From positions 24,404 through 88,403 of the forward strand of contig JAGVQM010000024.1 in assembly GCA_020051695.1 (NCBI GenBank): DNA of 64,000 bases, read 5' to 3'. The position numbers and the translations under genes were made by a program. The notes under the pieces were generated by a model. That model had not been told where the DNA came from. It ran no database searches and saw nothing but the letters and a program-made list of their open reading frames with translations. Positions 18,119-28,008 of this stretch are shown here, piece after piece (position 1 is the stretch's first letter; every line of letters starts with the position of its first letter). The stretch comes from Candidatus Zixiibacteriota bacterium (GTDB taxonomy: Bacteria > Zixibacteria > MSB-5A5 > WJJR01 > JAJRUJ01).

Positions 18119-20215
18119 ATGCAGAGGACGAGTTTTTTGGGCGGCCTGTTACTGGCCGGATTTCTGGTTTGTGGCATGGCCGGCAGCGCGGCACTGGCCT
18201 CCGGGCCGCCGGTTACACGGACCGATGCCGTGGCCGATACGCTGCACGGCCGGGTGATTTCTGATCCTTACCGATGGTTGGAAGACCAGAACAGTCCTGA
18301 AACACGGGAGTGGATCGACCAGCAAAACGCCTATACCCGCTCGATCGTCGATACTATGCCCGGCCGGGAATACCTCGTTCGGCGGCTGGGCGAACTGCTG
18401 AAAACCGACGTGGTCAAGATGCCGACCGAGCGCAACGGCCGGTATTTTCTGATGAAACGCTCTGCCGATCAGGACCAGGCCATCCTGTATATGCGGGACG
18501 GCATCGGCGGCGAGGACCAGGTCCTCGTTGATCCACACGAGATGAGCGCCGATCATTCGGTGAGCGTGGGTTTGTCGGGGGTTTCCGCCGACGGCCGGGT
18601 GATTGCATATCTCGTCCGGCGAGGGGGAGCGGACGAAGAAGCCATTTTTATCATGAATGTGGATACGCGGGAACACTATGCCGACAGTTTGCCCGCGGCG
18701 GTGTACTTCGGAATGGCGCTGACCGACGATTTGAGCGGTTATTATTATGCTCAACGCCGGCCGGAAGGTCCCCGGGTATTTTATCATGCCATGGGTACCG
18801 ACCCCGGGACCGACCGGATGGTTTTCGGCGAGGGGTACGATGACGAAAAGATCATCGCCTGTGATATTTCGGAAAACGGCCGCTGGCTGCTGATTCACGT
18901 GTATCACGGCTCATCAGGCCGGCAAATCGAAATCTATTTCCAGGATTTGCATAGCAATGGCCCGATTATGCCGCTGGTGAACGATATCGAAGCGCGTTTC
19001 TCCGGCCAGATTGCGGGAGACCGGATATTTCTCCTCACCGATTGGGACGCCCCCAATTCGCGCATTCTGAGCGCCGATCTGACCAGGCCGGCCCGCGAAA
19101 ACTGGACTGAAGTCATCCCGGCCGGGCCGGATGCCCTCGAATCCTGTCTGGCCGCGGGGGGCAAATTGTCCGTTGTGTTCATCCGGAATGTCCAATCGGT
19201 GGTGAAAATATTCGAACCTGACGGCACCTTTGTCCGGGAAATCGAACTGCCGACCATCGGGACTGTCGATCAAATTTCCGGCCGGTGGGCGAGCCCTGAG
19301 CTGTTTATCTCTTTTGAGTCGTTTCATTATCCCCCGACCATTTTCCGTTGCGATCTTGCCCAAAATACGCGGGAGGTGTGGGCCAGACGGCAGGTGCCGG
19401 TAAATACCGATGAGTTCGAGGTCGAGCAGGTCTGGTACACCTCGTATGATTCAACACGTGTCCCGATGTTCCTGGTCCATAAAAAGGGGATCGTGCTGGA
19501 CGGCTCGAACCCGGTAATCATGTACGGCTACGGCGGATTTAACATCAGCATGACCCCGTATTTCAGCAACTGGGTCGTGACTTTTGTCGAGCTGGGCGGG
19601 ATATATGTCGCAACAAACCTGCGGGGTGGCGGTGAATTCGGCCTGGGCTGGCATGAAGCCGGGATGTTCGAGAAAAAACAGAACACTTTCGACGATCTCT
19701 ACGCGGGCGCCGAGTACCTGATCAGCCAGGGTTATACCAGCTCGGGAAAGCTGGCCGTCTTTGGGGGAAGCAACGGCGGGCTGCTGGTCGGCGCGGCCCT
19801 GACTCAGCGGCCGGAGTTGTTCCGGGCCGTCCTGTGTACGTACCCGCTGTTGGACATGCTGCGGTATCATAAATTCCTGATGGGGCCGTATTGGGTTTCC
19901 GAGTACGGTTCCGCGGGAGATTCCGCCCAGTTCGCCTACATCAGCAAATATTCGCCATACCAGAACGTCAGACCGGGGACCAACTATCCGGCAGTTATGT
20001 TCGTCACCGGCGATGCGGATACCCGCGTTGACCCGATGCACGCGCGAAAGATGACCGCGCTCCTGCAGGCCTCAACCGGATCTGCGGACCCGATCGTGCT
20101 CCATTATGACACGAAGGCTGGTCATTCCGGCGGTACTCCGGTCGGCAAACAGATTGAGGACTATGCAGACCACATGCTGTTTATGTTCCGGCAGGTGGGG
20201 GTTACACCGCGGTGA
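18119..20215 (+). CDS. Exported prolyl oligopeptidase (S9A)
   Basis: A serine peptidase that cleaves short peptides after proline. The signal peptide covers about residues 1-28 (ends in ALAS). The N-terminal S9 signature SDPYRWLED is at 48-56. A seven-bladed propeller spans roughly 80-430, and the alpha/beta-hydrolase domain follows. The triad is visible as Ser551 (FGGSNGG), Asp634 (GDADTRV) and His669 (AGHSGG). The length of 698 residues is standard. GGAGG lies eight bases before ATG. It follows two other exported peptidases, so this looks like a periplasmic/extracellular peptide-use region. A strong terminator follows. Confidence 0.95.
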   Translation: MQRTSFLGGLLLAGFLVCGMAGSAALASGPPVTRTDAVADTLHGRVISDPYRWLEDQNSPETREWIDQQNAYTRSIVDTMPGREYLVRRLGELLKTDVVKMPTERNGRYFLMKRSADQDQAILYMRDGIGGEDQVLVDPHEMSADHSVSVGLSGVSADGRVIAYLVRRGGADEEAIFIMNVDTREHYADSLPAAVYFGMALTDDLSGYYYAQRRPEGPRVFYHAMGTDPGTDRMVFGEGYDDEKIIACDISENGRWLLIHVYHGSSGRQIEIYFQDLHSNGPIMPLVNDIEARFSGQIAGDRIFLLTDWDAPNSRILSADLTRPARENWTEVIPAGPDALESCLAAGGKLSVVFIRNVQSVVKIFEPDGTFVREIELPTIGTVDQISGRWASPELFISFESFHYPPTIFRCDLAQNTREVWARRQVPVNTDEFEVEQVWYTSYDSTRVPMFLVHKKGIVLDGSNPVIMYGYGGFNISMTPYFSNWVVTFVELGGIYVATNLRGGGEFGLGWHEAGMFEKKQNTFDDLYAGAEYLISQGYTSSGKLAVFGGSNGGLLVGAALTQRPELFRAVLCTYPLLDMLRYHKFLMGPYWVSEYGSAGDSAQFAYISKYSPYQNVRPGTNYPAVMFVTGDADTRVDPMHARKMTALLQASTGSADPIVLHYDTKAGHSGGTPVGKQIEDYADHMLFMFRQVGVTPR

Positions 20216-20246
20216 GTCTGTTTTTGCCGGTCTGATGATAACCTGA

Positions 20247-20280
20247 CGGGTGCGGGAGGAAGTTCCGCACCCGTTTTTTC
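20247..20280 (+). terminator. Rho-independent terminator after prolyl oligopeptidase
   Basis: Stem ACGGGTGCGG/CCGCACCCGT (20247-20256, 20266-20275) with a 9-base loop runs into TTTTTT (20275-20280). Confidence 0.9.
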
Positions 20281-20412
20281 TGCAGGGTATATCCACTTTC
20301 GACGAGAGGGAATGCCGGGAAAGTCAAAGCGACAGCGCTTAAGACCTGCTGCCGACAACCTTCATTCATGCATGGCTGCGGACGGTGCGGGCGCGAAAAA
20401 ATGTGCAGAACA

Positions 20413-20453
20413 TGCATTTTATCCTTGACATTCTTTCCGCTTATTGCGATGTC
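20413..20453 (+). promoter_or_regulatory. Probable promoter of the first H1-like gene
   Basis: TTGACA at 20425-20430 sits in the block ATTTTATCCTTGACAT. The -10 position (20448-20453, GATGTC) is weak. TTGACA is exactly 73 bases before ATG, as in the second H1-like gene, which has nearly the same block. Confidence 0.5.
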
Positions 20454-20497
20454 GAATCAGATAACGAACGGATACCCTTAACGCAGGGAGGCAGGTC

Positions 20498-20701
20498 ATG
20501 GTTGTCAGGAAGGCCGTCAGAAAAGGGGCGAAGAAGGTAGCCAGGAAAAAGGTCGCCAAGAAGAAAGTCGCCAGGAAACCGGCGCGCAAGGCTGCGGCCA
20601 GGAAACCGGCCAAGAAACATTGCGCGGCCAAGACAATGGCCGGGAAAAAGTGCAAGCGGTACACCACCGGCAATTCGAAATTCTGCGCGGCCCATAATTG
20701 A
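20498..20701 (+). CDS. Histone H1-like small basic protein with Cys/His tail (copy 1)
   Basis: A 67-residue protein of which roughly the first 40 residues are Lys/Arg/Ala repeats (KKVARKKVAKKKVARKPARK), like bacterial H1 homologues and eukaryotic H1 tails that bind DNA without sequence preference. The last 25 residues read CAAKTMAGKKCKRYTTGNSKFCAAH, with short C-x9-C-x9-C-x2-H spacing resembling the DUF5763-type putative zinc motif. GGGAGG precedes ATG. It is paralogous to the gene at 21137. Nucleoid compaction or RNA binding is inference from composition. It has its own promoter and terminator. Confidence 0.8.
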   Translation: MVVRKAVRKGAKKVARKKVAKKKVARKPARKAAARKPAKKHCAAKTMAGKKCKRYTTGNSKFCAAHN

Positions 20702-20727
20702 TGATGTCCTGGAACTGATCGACGATA

Positions 20728-20755
20728 GGCGCGGCCGATGCCGCGCCTTCTTTTT
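20728..20755 (+). terminator. Terminator after the first H1-like gene
   Basis: GGCGCGGC-CGAT-GCCGCGCC (20728-20747) followed by TTCTTTTT. Confidence 0.85.
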
Positions 20756-21136
20756 GTCATTCCCCGTATCCTGCACCGGCCACGTGCCTCACCTGTTGCC
20801 GGCTCATCAATGATGGGATAATCCGCCGCGCGCGGAACACCCGCCCGAGCGAAGATGGTTCGACATGACCAGGCGTCATGGCCGCGTTGATGTATCCTTG
20901 TGGCCGGGGTCTGTCGTGGTGCCGATGAAGCCGAAAAAAAACTTTAGCGAATAATTGCGTTTGACGTCATTTTCTTCTTGACGGATACATCGGACTGACC
21001 GATACAGTGAATATGTTTAATGAGTTGGTTGAAAAAGAAATGTGTTGTTTGCACAATTTTATCTTGACATGAGATCAAACAAAGGCAATGTGAAGGACAA
21101 AGAGAACAGGGAACAACCATTATAAAGGAGGCAGTC
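20756..21136. other. Intergenic region between the two H1-like genes
   Basis: About 380 bases. The left 200 bases hold no recognisable gene. The right part carries the second promoter (TTGACA, 21064-21069) and the AAAGGAGG site. No tRNA or known RNA was recognised. Confidence 0.6.
21053..21092 (+). promoter_or_regulatory. Probable promoter of the second H1-like gene
   Basis: TTGACA at 21064-21069 within ATTTTATCTTGACAT, nearly the block found before copy 1. The -10 position (21087-21092, AATGTG) is weak. The distance from TTGACA to ATG is 73 bases, equal to copy 1. Confidence 0.5.
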
Positions 21137-21391
21137 ATGGTTGCAAGGAAGAAAGCAGCAGGGAAAAAAGTGAAAAAGGCCACACGGAAGGTGGCCCGGA
21201 AGAAAGTGGCCAAGAAAGTAGCCAAGAAACGCGTGGCCAAGAAAAAGACCATGAAGAAAGCTAAACCGGCCAGGAAAAAAGCTGCGGCCAAGAAAGCGCC
21301 CAAGCAGCGTTGCGCGGCCAAGACCGCGGCCGGGAAACCGTGCAAGCGCTTTGTGACCGGCAAAGCAAAATTCTGTGCCGCGCATAAGTAA
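21137..21391 (+). CDS. Histone H1-like small basic protein with Cys/His tail (copy 2)
   Basis: An 84-residue paralogue of the protein at 20498. The basic region is longer, about 57 residues of KKVAKK/ARK repeats. The tail RCAAKTAAGKPCKR followed by FCAAHK keeps the same Cys, Cys, Cys and His positions as copy 1. AAAGGAGG lies upstream of ATG. The lysines are encoded largely by AAG in a repeated pattern, so length variation by slippage is plausible. Expected to bind nucleic acid; the Cys/His tail may bind zinc. Both points are inference. A very strong terminator follows. Confidence 0.8.
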   Translation: MVARKKAAGKKVKKATRKVARKKVAKKVAKKRVAKKKTMKKAKPARKKAAAKKAPKQRCAAKTAAGKPCKRFVTGKAKFCAAHK

Positions 21392-21411
21392 CGGTTTGAC
21401 GGATGAAAACG

Positions 21412-21445
21412 AAGGGTGCGACAATACTGTCGCACCCTTTTTTTT
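21412..21445. terminator. Strong terminator after the second H1-like gene
   Basis: A perfect 12-bp stem AAGGGTGCGACA/TGTCGCACCCTT with a 4-base loop is followed by a T run to 21445. It lies between converging H1-like and lon genes. A second palindrome GCACGTGA-TCG-TCACGTGC (21491-21509) overlaps the lon stop codon. Confidence 0.9.
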
Positions 21446-21501
21446 GGGCCGGTTCATGGCCCCGTTGTCGGCCGTTCCTGGTCCGGCGCGGCACGTGATC
21501 G

Positions 21502-23916
21502 TCACGTGCGTTTGGCCGGCCCGCGTACTGTCCGGTCTTTGGGACTTTTCCCGCCCGGCGATTTTTTGGTGATGCCCGGCAGGGCAATATCCAGCACTTC
21601 TTTGATGCGCCGTACCGGGATAAACTCGACATTTTTGCGGACTTCTTCCGGGATTTCCACCAGGTCTTTTTCGTTGTCTTTCGGTATAATCACCCGCTTG
21701 ATGCCGGAACGGTAAGCGGCCAGCGATTTTTCTTTCAGGCCGCCGATGGCCAATACCTGACCATGCAGGGTGATCTCACCGGTCATGCCCAGGCGCGGGG
21801 CAACAGGTCTGTTCGTCAGCAGTGAAGCGATTGCCGTGGCGATGGTGATCCCGGCGGACGGGCCGTCTTTGGGTGTTGCTCCGGCGGGGACATGGACATG
21901 GAAATCGGTTTTGGCGAACATTTCCTGATCAAGGCCCAGTCGCCGGTAATCCGAGCGAATGTTGGTCAGCGCGGCCTTAACCGACTCTTTCATGACATCA
22001 CCCAATGACCCGGTCAGCGTCAGATTCCCCTTGCCCGGCATGGAGGAGACTTCGACAAACAATAAGCTGCCGCCGGCCGAGGTCCACGCCAGTCCGGGAA
22101 CGACACCGATTTGTGCCGTCCGATCGATGAGTTCGGGCAGGAATTTGACCGGACCGAGGTATGTATGGAGTTTGTCGGCTTTGATAACCACGGCGCTCTT
22201 TTTCCCTGTGGCTACGACCCTGGCGACTTTGCGGCAGATTGTCGCGACTTCGCGGTCGAGATTGCGCAGCCCCGATTCTCGCGTATAATCGCGAATAATC
22301 CGCTTAAGGACCGCATCGGAGAAAAGGATGTGGCGTTTTTTCAGCCCATGATTTTCCAGCTCCCGGGGGACAAGATATCGTTTGGCGATCTGGACTTTCT
22401 CCAGGTCGGTGTATCCCGGCATCTCGATGACTTCCATCCGGTCTCGAAGCACGGCCGGAATCGGGTGCAGCAGATTGGCCGTGGTGATGAACATGACATT
22501 TGACAGATCAAATGGCACGTCCAGATAATGGTCGGAAAAGGAATTGTTTTGTTCCGGGTCGAGGACCTCCAAGAGGGCTGAAGCGGGGTCGCCGCGGAAA
22601 TCCTGGCCGATTTTATCGATCTCATCGAGCATGAAAACCGGGTTATTGGATTCTGCCCGCCGCAGTCCCTGAATAATGCGTCCCGGCAGCGCGCCGATGT
22701 AGGTCCGCCGGTGCCCGCGGATTTCCGCCTCATCCCGCATCCCGCCCAGCGAAATGCGCTGGAACTTCCGGCCCATCGCCCGGGCGATGGAACGGCCCAG
22801 CGAGGTCTTGCCCACGCCCGGCGGGCCGACGAAGCATAGAATCGGGCCTTTCAGATCGGCTTTGAGTTTGCGGACGGCCAGGAATTCCAGGATCCGTTCC
22901 TTGACCTTTTCCAGATCATAGTGGTCCTCATCGAGGATCGCCAGGGCTTTATTAATGTCCAGAATGTCCCTGGATTTCCGGTCCCAGGGCAGGCAGACCA
23001 GCCAGTCCAAATAGGTGCGCGAGACGGTATATTCCGCGGCCGAGGGGTTCATTTTCGACAGCCGGTCGAGTTCTTTTTCCGCGGCTTTCAGCGCCAGTTC
23101 CGGCATATGGGCTTCCGCGATTTTCTTTTTGAACTCGTCAAGTTCTTCGGTCCGGTCGTCGCTGTCGCCCAGTTCCCGGCGGATGGCCTTGAGCTGTTCG
23201 CGCAGGATAAACTCTTTTTGCATCCGCCCCATTTCCGTGGCGGCCTCGGATTGGATCTTGTGCGAGAGTTCGAGGACCTCGATTTCCTTTTTCACCTGCG
23301 TGAGCACTTTTTCCAGGCGTGTTTTGATATCAAATGTCGCCAAGATGTCCTGGCGTTTTTCGGTCGAGAGGTTCAAATTGGAGGCGATGAGGTCCGCCAA
23401 TTTGCCGGCCTCTTCGGTGTTGATCGCCGAAATTTGCAGGTCCTCGGATAAGTTGGGGGAGAGGGCGACGGCCTGTTTGATCAGTTCATGCGCATGCCGG
23501 ACCAGCGCCTCGATTTCCACGGTCGTTTTCACCTGTTCCTCGATCAGCTCCGTCCGGGCCGTAATGAACGGTTCGGAACGTACGATCTCGGTAATTTTAA
23601 CCCGTGAAAGCCCCTGGACCAGAAACCGCACCGACCCGTCCGGGAAACGCAGCATCTTCAGGATGGTCCCGACGGTACCCACGCGATAGATTCCCTCCGG
23701 ACCGGGGTTTTCCTCGTCCGGCGTCTTCTGGGCGAACAGGCCGATGGCCCGGCCTTTCATAAGCGTCTGATCGATTAACCGGGCATATTTCTCGTCGTTG
23801 ATCATCAGCGGCATGACCATTGAGGGAAATACCACGACCGCTTTGGTCGGCAGAATGGCCAGTTCATCGCCTTGTTCTCTTATTTTTTGTAACAATTCAT
23901 GTTCCGATTCAGGCAT
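21502..23916 (-). CDS. lon: ATP-dependent protease Lon
   Basis: Lon degrades misfolded and regulatory proteins in the cytoplasm. The start is placed at ATG 23916 (GGAGGTG just upstream), giving 804 residues; a longer frame upstream would overlap hsp20. The N-terminal LON domain covers about 15-210, the AAA+ domain has Walker A GPPGVGKT at 364-371 and the MLDEIDK box near 430, and the protease domain carries the Ser687 (PKDGPSAG) and Lys730 (GGLKEK) dyad, 43 residues apart as in E. coli. It lies 20 bases after hsp20 on the same strand, so the two are very likely co-transcribed. Confidence 0.96.
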   Translation of the reverse strand: MPESEHELLQKIREQGDELAILPTKAVVVFPSMVMPLMINDEKYARLIDQTLMKGRAIGLFAQKTPDEENPGPEGIYRVGTVGTILKMLRFPDGSVRFLVQGLSRVKITEIVRSEPFITARTELIEEQVKTTVEIEALVRHAHELIKQAVALSPNLSEDLQISAINTEEAGKLADLIASNLNLSTEKRQDILATFDIKTRLEKVLTQVKKEIEVLELSHKIQSEAATEMGRMQKEFILREQLKAIRRELGDSDDRTEELDEFKKKIAEAHMPELALKAAEKELDRLSKMNPSAAEYTVSRTYLDWLVCLPWDRKSRDILDINKALAILDEDHYDLEKVKERILEFLAVRKLKADLKGPILCFVGPPGVGKTSLGRSIARAMGRKFQRISLGGMRDEAEIRGHRRTYIGALPGRIIQGLRRAESNNPVFMLDEIDKIGQDFRGDPASALLEVLDPEQNNSFSDHYLDVPFDLSNVMFITTANLLHPIPAVLRDRMEVIEMPGYTDLEKVQIAKRYLVPRELENHGLKKRHILFSDAVLKRIIRDYTRESGLRNLDREVATICRKVARVVATGKKSAVVIKADKLHTYLGPVKFLPELIDRTAQIGVVPGLAWTSAGGSLLFVEVSSMPGKGNLTLTGSLGDVMKESVKAALTNIRSDYRRLGLDQEMFAKTDFHVHVPAGATPKDGPSAGITIATAIASLLTNRPVAPRLGMTGEITLHGQVLAIGGLKEKSLAAYRSGIKRVIIPKDNEKDLVEIPEEVRKNVEFIPVRRIKEVLDIALPGITKKSPGGKSPKDRTVRGPAKRT

Positions 23917-23935
23917 GACACCTCCACGGACATCT

Positions 23936-24388
23936 TTACTTATCGGTGATTTCGATCTCACGCGCGATATCCGGCGGCGACGCGTGTTTGTGGATCGCAA
24001 TTTCCAGAAAGCCATCCTTGTAGGTGGCGCTGACATGGTCCGGATCGGCAGTATCCGGCAGAAGGATGTTCCGCTCGAATCGGCCGTAGGTCAGCTCCAT
24101 ATTGCGATAGACACAATCGTCGGCTTCCAGTTCCTTCTGCCGTGAACCGCGGATCAGCAGTACGTTGTCCTTCACCCTGATCGAGATTTTGTCTTTGGCC
24201 ACTCCGGCGATTTCGGTGCGGACGATAATTTTGTCCGAATACTCCAGCACGTCCGTCGGCGGGCGCCAGATCCGGTTGACCGACAACAGCGGCGAAGCCC
24301 ACAAATTGCGAAACTGATTGAACAACTGGTCCATTTCCTCCTGGACCGGGCTGGTACCCTTCCAGGGATTCTTTTTGGGATCATCCAT
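23936..24388 (-). CDS. Small heat shock protein Hsp20 family (second copy)
   Basis: A 150-residue alpha-crystallin-domain protein. Conserved features include WRPPTDVLEY at the start of the domain, IAGVAKDKISI, NVLLIRG and the closing DGFLEIAIHK strand. It is clearly diverged from the hsp20 at 12.5 kb (different termini and linker). GAGGAG precedes ATG with a rather long gap. It is directly upstream of lon, so holding and degrading unfolded protein are likely expressed together. Confidence 0.93.
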   Translation of the reverse strand: MDDPKKNPWKGTSPVQEEMDQLFNQFRNLWASPLLSVNRIWRPPTDVLEYSDKIIVRTEIAGVAKDKISIRVKDNVLLIRGSRQKELEADDCVYRNMELTYGRFERNILLPDTADPDHVSATYKDGFLEIAIHKHASPPDIAREIEITDK

Positions 24389-24592
24389 TGATGTGCTCCT
24401 CGGCTACATCATACATGTGCGTTGCCGGCATCTTTATACCCCATATCGGTCATTTGCTCCACGACAAATACGCGCAAAATGAAGATTCGCGCAAGAGGGG
24501 AAGCGCGGTCTGCTGTAACCGGCCGCACGCGGAGACTGCCGGTCTTGGTATCCCGCCGGTGAGTGTTGGTCCGCAGTTGTCCCGGTAGCATT

Positions 24593-26629
24593 TCATTTTT
24601 CAGCCGCCGACGCAGTATCGGCCTGCTGGATTCGGGCGATAAGCCCGGCGATTGCCTGTTGTTCTTCCGTGGTCAGGTCGGTCTCCCGGGAGAGACGACT
24701 TAGTTCCGTCAACGCCTGTTGTCTTTGCCCGGTGAGAAAATAAGCCAAAGCGAGGTTCAGGCGGCTGTCCTTGTTGTTCGGATGCAGGACGAGTGCACGG
24801 TTCAGCGTTGTGACGGCTGCCCCAAATTCCCCGGTTTGAATCAGGATTGCCCCCAGCACGTTGTGATATGCGGCACTGTCCGGGGCCAACGCGATTGCCG
24901 CCTCAATGCAATGGCGGGCTTCTTCCAGACGATTATGTAGATACAGGAATGCCGCCAGGTCGTGCTGGATTCGCACATTATCGGCGCCGAGCCGGGCCGC
25001 GAGATGGAGATACCGGGATACGGAATCGGGCAGGCCCAAATCATTGAACGAATCCGCCAGGAAATACGCACCCGCCGCCGAGGAGGTATCCGCAAAATAA
25101 CACTCGCGGGCAGTGGACAAGGCGTTGTCACGGTCACCCAGGCGATTGTACACCGTCGAAAGCTGCATCCAGTAACGGGGATTGTTTTCCAATTCCAGTG
25201 CGCTGCGCCAGGACTGGATGATTTTGTCCGATTGGCCGCGAGTATGATAGAAGTACGCCAGGGCTTCATAGCCATACCCGCCGCGTTGCCGGTCCAGGTG
25301 CAGCAGGTGTTCGAAGCGTTGGATGGACCGGTCTGTATGGGCATTGATTCCGACAAACATAGCCAGCACGCCGGCCGCAGCGACTGACGGGAGCAGGAGT
25401 GCGCCGCGGGGTAATGCTCGCCATCGATCGGCGATGGTGATCGCGGCATAAATGCCCAGCGGAACCACGCCCAAACTCAACAGGTCCCAATCACGGGCCA
25501 TGCCCAGCTTGGGATCGATCAACAATGGGATCGCCAGCGGGATTGTTACAGCCAGCGGCCAGAAAAATCCGCCGGCGATTGCCGGACGCACCGGGGAACG
25601 ATCCAATAAGAGCGGTGCGGCGACCAGCAGGAATGGCGCGACCAGACACAGCAGGTTTATTACATCCAAAAGATGCGCGCCGCTGAACAATCCGTAATTC
25701 AGGGGCGGTCCGCCGACCAGCGGCACGAGCACTGCCCGGTGCGCTGTCCCCCGCGCAAAATCATCCCCATTGAAAATGACCGTGGCCCAGATCACAATCG
25801 CCAGACCGAGAAAAGCAATAATCGCCGCATGGGCCCACCGATTTCGGTGTTTTATGAAACCCAGCGTGACCAGAGCAGGATAGAGGACAACTGTCGCGAA
25901 GTGTGCGGCGACGGCCAGAACGAAGCAAGCGATCACCGGGGAAAACCCGGCCTTTCCCCGGCGGAAGGCCTCGGCGGCAAGCAAAACGCCGATCGCCGCG
26001 GCGCAAGGTATGGCGTAGGATTCGATATAGCCGAAAAACAGCGCGGTCGTACCACTAAGCAGAATAATAACCCGGGCAGTTGTCCGATCCGCCGGGTTGT
26101 TCCAGATTCGCCGCGGAAAAAACCAAAGGATCGCCAAAAACCCGCAGCCCGCCATAATTGAAATCGCTGCGACGACGTCTGTTCCCCGGATGTCCAAGAC
26201 CGGTTTCAAAACTGAGAATCCCCAGGTTGCCAGATACCCCGGCAGGAGTCCCTGGAGATGGTATTTGCCGAGTTCGGGTTCACCGCCACGGAGCATGCCG
26301 TCCCCCAACAGCCCCGCCGCCGAGCGAAAGACGACGAATGCCGCAAGCAGGGCTAATGCCGGAAACGGCGTCTGCGCCGCCCGGCCTGCCCAATGGGCGA
26401 TTGCCGCTGCCGGCTGCCATCGGGCTGCGAATGAACCGAGGAAGAAAATCGCCGCCGTCGCGAAAAACAACACCTGTCCCCATGATGGCAGAAAAGCCGG
26501 CAGATGCAAACCCCACATCCGCGAGTCGGGGTAGAGTGTCCCGATTATTGTCGCGGTCAGCCATACCATGAAAAGCAGGCGCACGCCGACGATCATCCGG
26601 CCCGAAGCAATGGCGGTCCGATCAGGCAT
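24593..26629 (-). CDS. Polytopic membrane protein with C-terminal TPR repeats
   Basis: A 678-residue protein. Residues about 10-430 contain roughly ten to twelve hydrophobic segments, an architecture shared with O-antigen ligase or mannosyltransferase-like (GT-C) and related membrane proteins. From about 440 to 660 there are tandem TPR units (for example YHNVLGAILIQTGEFGAA and the repeats around it), likely on the opposite side of the membrane from a substrate. No catalytic signature was recognised, so no enzymatic function is claimed. The start has no clear ribosome binding site; an ATG 11 codons later is an alternative. The rlmN stop is 59 bases upstream on the same strand. Confidence 0.8.
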   Translation of the reverse strand: MPDRTAIASGRMIVGVRLLFMVWLTATIIGTLYPDSRMWGLHLPAFLPSWGQVLFFATAAIFFLGSFAARWQPAAAIAHWAGRAAQTPFPALALLAAFVVFRSAAGLLGDGMLRGGEPELGKYHLQGLLPGYLATWGFSVLKPVLDIRGTDVVAAISIMAGCGFLAILWFFPRRIWNNPADRTTARVIILLSGTTALFFGYIESYAIPCAAAIGVLLAAEAFRRGKAGFSPVIACFVLAVAAHFATVVLYPALVTLGFIKHRNRWAHAAIIAFLGLAIVIWATVIFNGDDFARGTAHRAVLVPLVGGPPLNYGLFSGAHLLDVINLLCLVAPFLLVAAPLLLDRSPVRPAIAGGFFWPLAVTIPLAIPLLIDPKLGMARDWDLLSLGVVPLGIYAAITIADRWRALPRGALLLPSVAAAGVLAMFVGINAHTDRSIQRFEHLLHLDRQRGGYGYEALAYFYHTRGQSDKIIQSWRSALELENNPRYWMQLSTVYNRLGDRDNALSTARECYFADTSSAAGAYFLADSFNDLGLPDSVSRYLHLAARLGADNVRIQHDLAAFLYLHNRLEEARHCIEAAIALAPDSAAYHNVLGAILIQTGEFGAAVTTLNRALVLHPNNKDSRLNLALAYFLTGQRQQALTELSRLSRETDLTTEEQQAIAGLIARIQQADTASAAEK

Positions 26630-26687
26630 GGATTATAAATAGAGGAGATGCGGGCCAAGTGCCATGAAAAATTGCGCCGGAGTGGGG

Positions 26688-27737
26688 TCAACAATGCGCT
26701 GCAGCAGCAAGCTGTCCACAGGCGGCGGCGATATCCTCACCGAAGGACTTGCGGATGGTGACCGCGGGCGCGCGCGGGTAGAGATAGTCGCGAAAGGCCA
26801 GGATGCGTTCTTCTGTGGGTCGGCGCAGCCGCGTGCCGGGATGAGGATGAAAGCGGATCAGGTTGATCTTGCAGGGGATGCCGTGGATAAAGGTGACCAG
26901 TTTTTGGGCGTGTTCGATGGAATCATTCACCTCGGCAATCAGGGTGATTTCGAAGGTGACCCGGCGGCCGGTCTTTTCGGTATAGACCAACGCCGCCTTT
27001 TTGATTTCGCCGAGAGGATGCTTGGCCTCGACCGGGATGAATTTCCGCCGGGTTTGTTCATCCGCGCTGAACAGCGAGATGGCCAGTCCGGCCTTCAAAC
27101 CCGATTGCGCCAGTTTACAGATTTGTTCCGGTAACCCGACGGTCGATACCGTCATTTTTCTTTGCGAAATTGACGGTCCCAATTCCGAGCAAAGCATCCG
27201 GATCACCGTCACGACGTTGTCATAGTTTAGTAGCGGTTCGCCCATGCCCATGAAAACCAGGTTGGTGACCTCGGCCCCCGTCCCCAGAAAGTCGTCGGCA
27301 GCCAACACCTGGCCCATCATTTCACCGGCAGTCAAATTGCGCGTGAAACCCATCGTGCCCGTGGCGCAGAACGCGCACCCCAGGGCGCAGCCGATTTGGG
27401 AAGAAAGACATAACGTGCGGCGGTCGGCATCGAACATCAGGACACTCTCCACGATGCCGTCGTCCAACATAAATGACATTTTTTTTGTACCGTCGGCTGA
27501 GTGGAGAATCTGTGCGGGCGATGTGCGCAAAATCACATATTTCCCGGCCAGTCGACCGCGCAACGGCGAGGGGATGTTGGTCATCTCCGTGAAATCGGTC
27601 ACCCGCTGATGATAAATCCAGCGCGCCAATTGCCGCCCGCGGAAGGGCGCCTGCCCATCCCCGGTCAACAGTTCGGTCAATTCATCGGCGGTGTGCCCGA
27701 ACAAGTTACGTTTTGGCGTTGTCTCCACCCGGTTCAT
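26688..27737 (-). CDS. rlmN: Dual-specificity RNA methyltransferase RlmN
   Basis: A radical SAM enzyme that methylates C2 of A2503 in 23S rRNA and of A37 in some tRNAs. The 4Fe-4S cluster cysteines are Cys117, Cys121 and Cys124 in GCALGCAFC. The two mechanistic cysteines are Cys110 (seven before the cluster, as in E. coli) and Cys340 near the C-terminus (IAAACGQL). GMGEPLLNYDNV, the SAM-binding block, is also present. The length of 349 residues is normal. The ribosome binding site before ATG is weak. Confidence 0.96.
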   Translation of the reverse strand: MNRVETTPKRNLFGHTADELTELLTGDGQAPFRGRQLARWIYHQRVTDFTEMTNIPSPLRGRLAGKYVILRTSPAQILHSADGTKKMSFMLDDGIVESVLMFDADRRTLCLSSQIGCALGCAFCATGTMGFTRNLTAGEMMGQVLAADDFLGTGAEVTNLVFMGMGEPLLNYDNVVTVIRMLCSELGPSISQRKMTVSTVGLPEQICKLAQSGLKAGLAISLFSADEQTRRKFIPVEAKHPLGEIKKAALVYTEKTGRRVTFEITLIAEVNDSIEHAQKLVTFIHGIPCKINLIRFHPHPGTRLRRPTEERILAFRDYLYPRAPAVTIRKSFGEDIAAACGQLAAAAHC

Positions 27738-27848
27738 ATCCTCAGTGCTGTCGGGGTTTTTACCCCGCTTCCCCTCGCCATTGTACGTGCCGGGACCGAG
27801 CGATTAAAGTCCGAATTCCGCAATGATCTCATTGGCTTCCCCGCACAT

Positions 27849-27876
27849 AAAAACCGCCCCGGCAGTACCGGGGCGG
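27849..27876 (-). terminator. Terminator after the leucyl aminopeptidase gene
   Basis: On the minus strand, stem CCGCCCCGG/CCGGGGCGG (27876-27868 with 27862-27854) around a 5-base loop is followed by TTTTT (27853-27849). It lies in the 270-base gap between pepA and rlmN. Confidence 0.85.
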
Positions 27877-28008
27877 CTTACGGGTCAGGGTCTGTCGATT
27901 ACCAGCCCTTCCTGGGAGGATGTCTACTTCCTCTTACGCCGGGCCGGTTTAAAAAGTTTCAGCGGTTACCGATTAATCGCCATTTTTAACAAATCGTCCC
28001 CGGCATAT

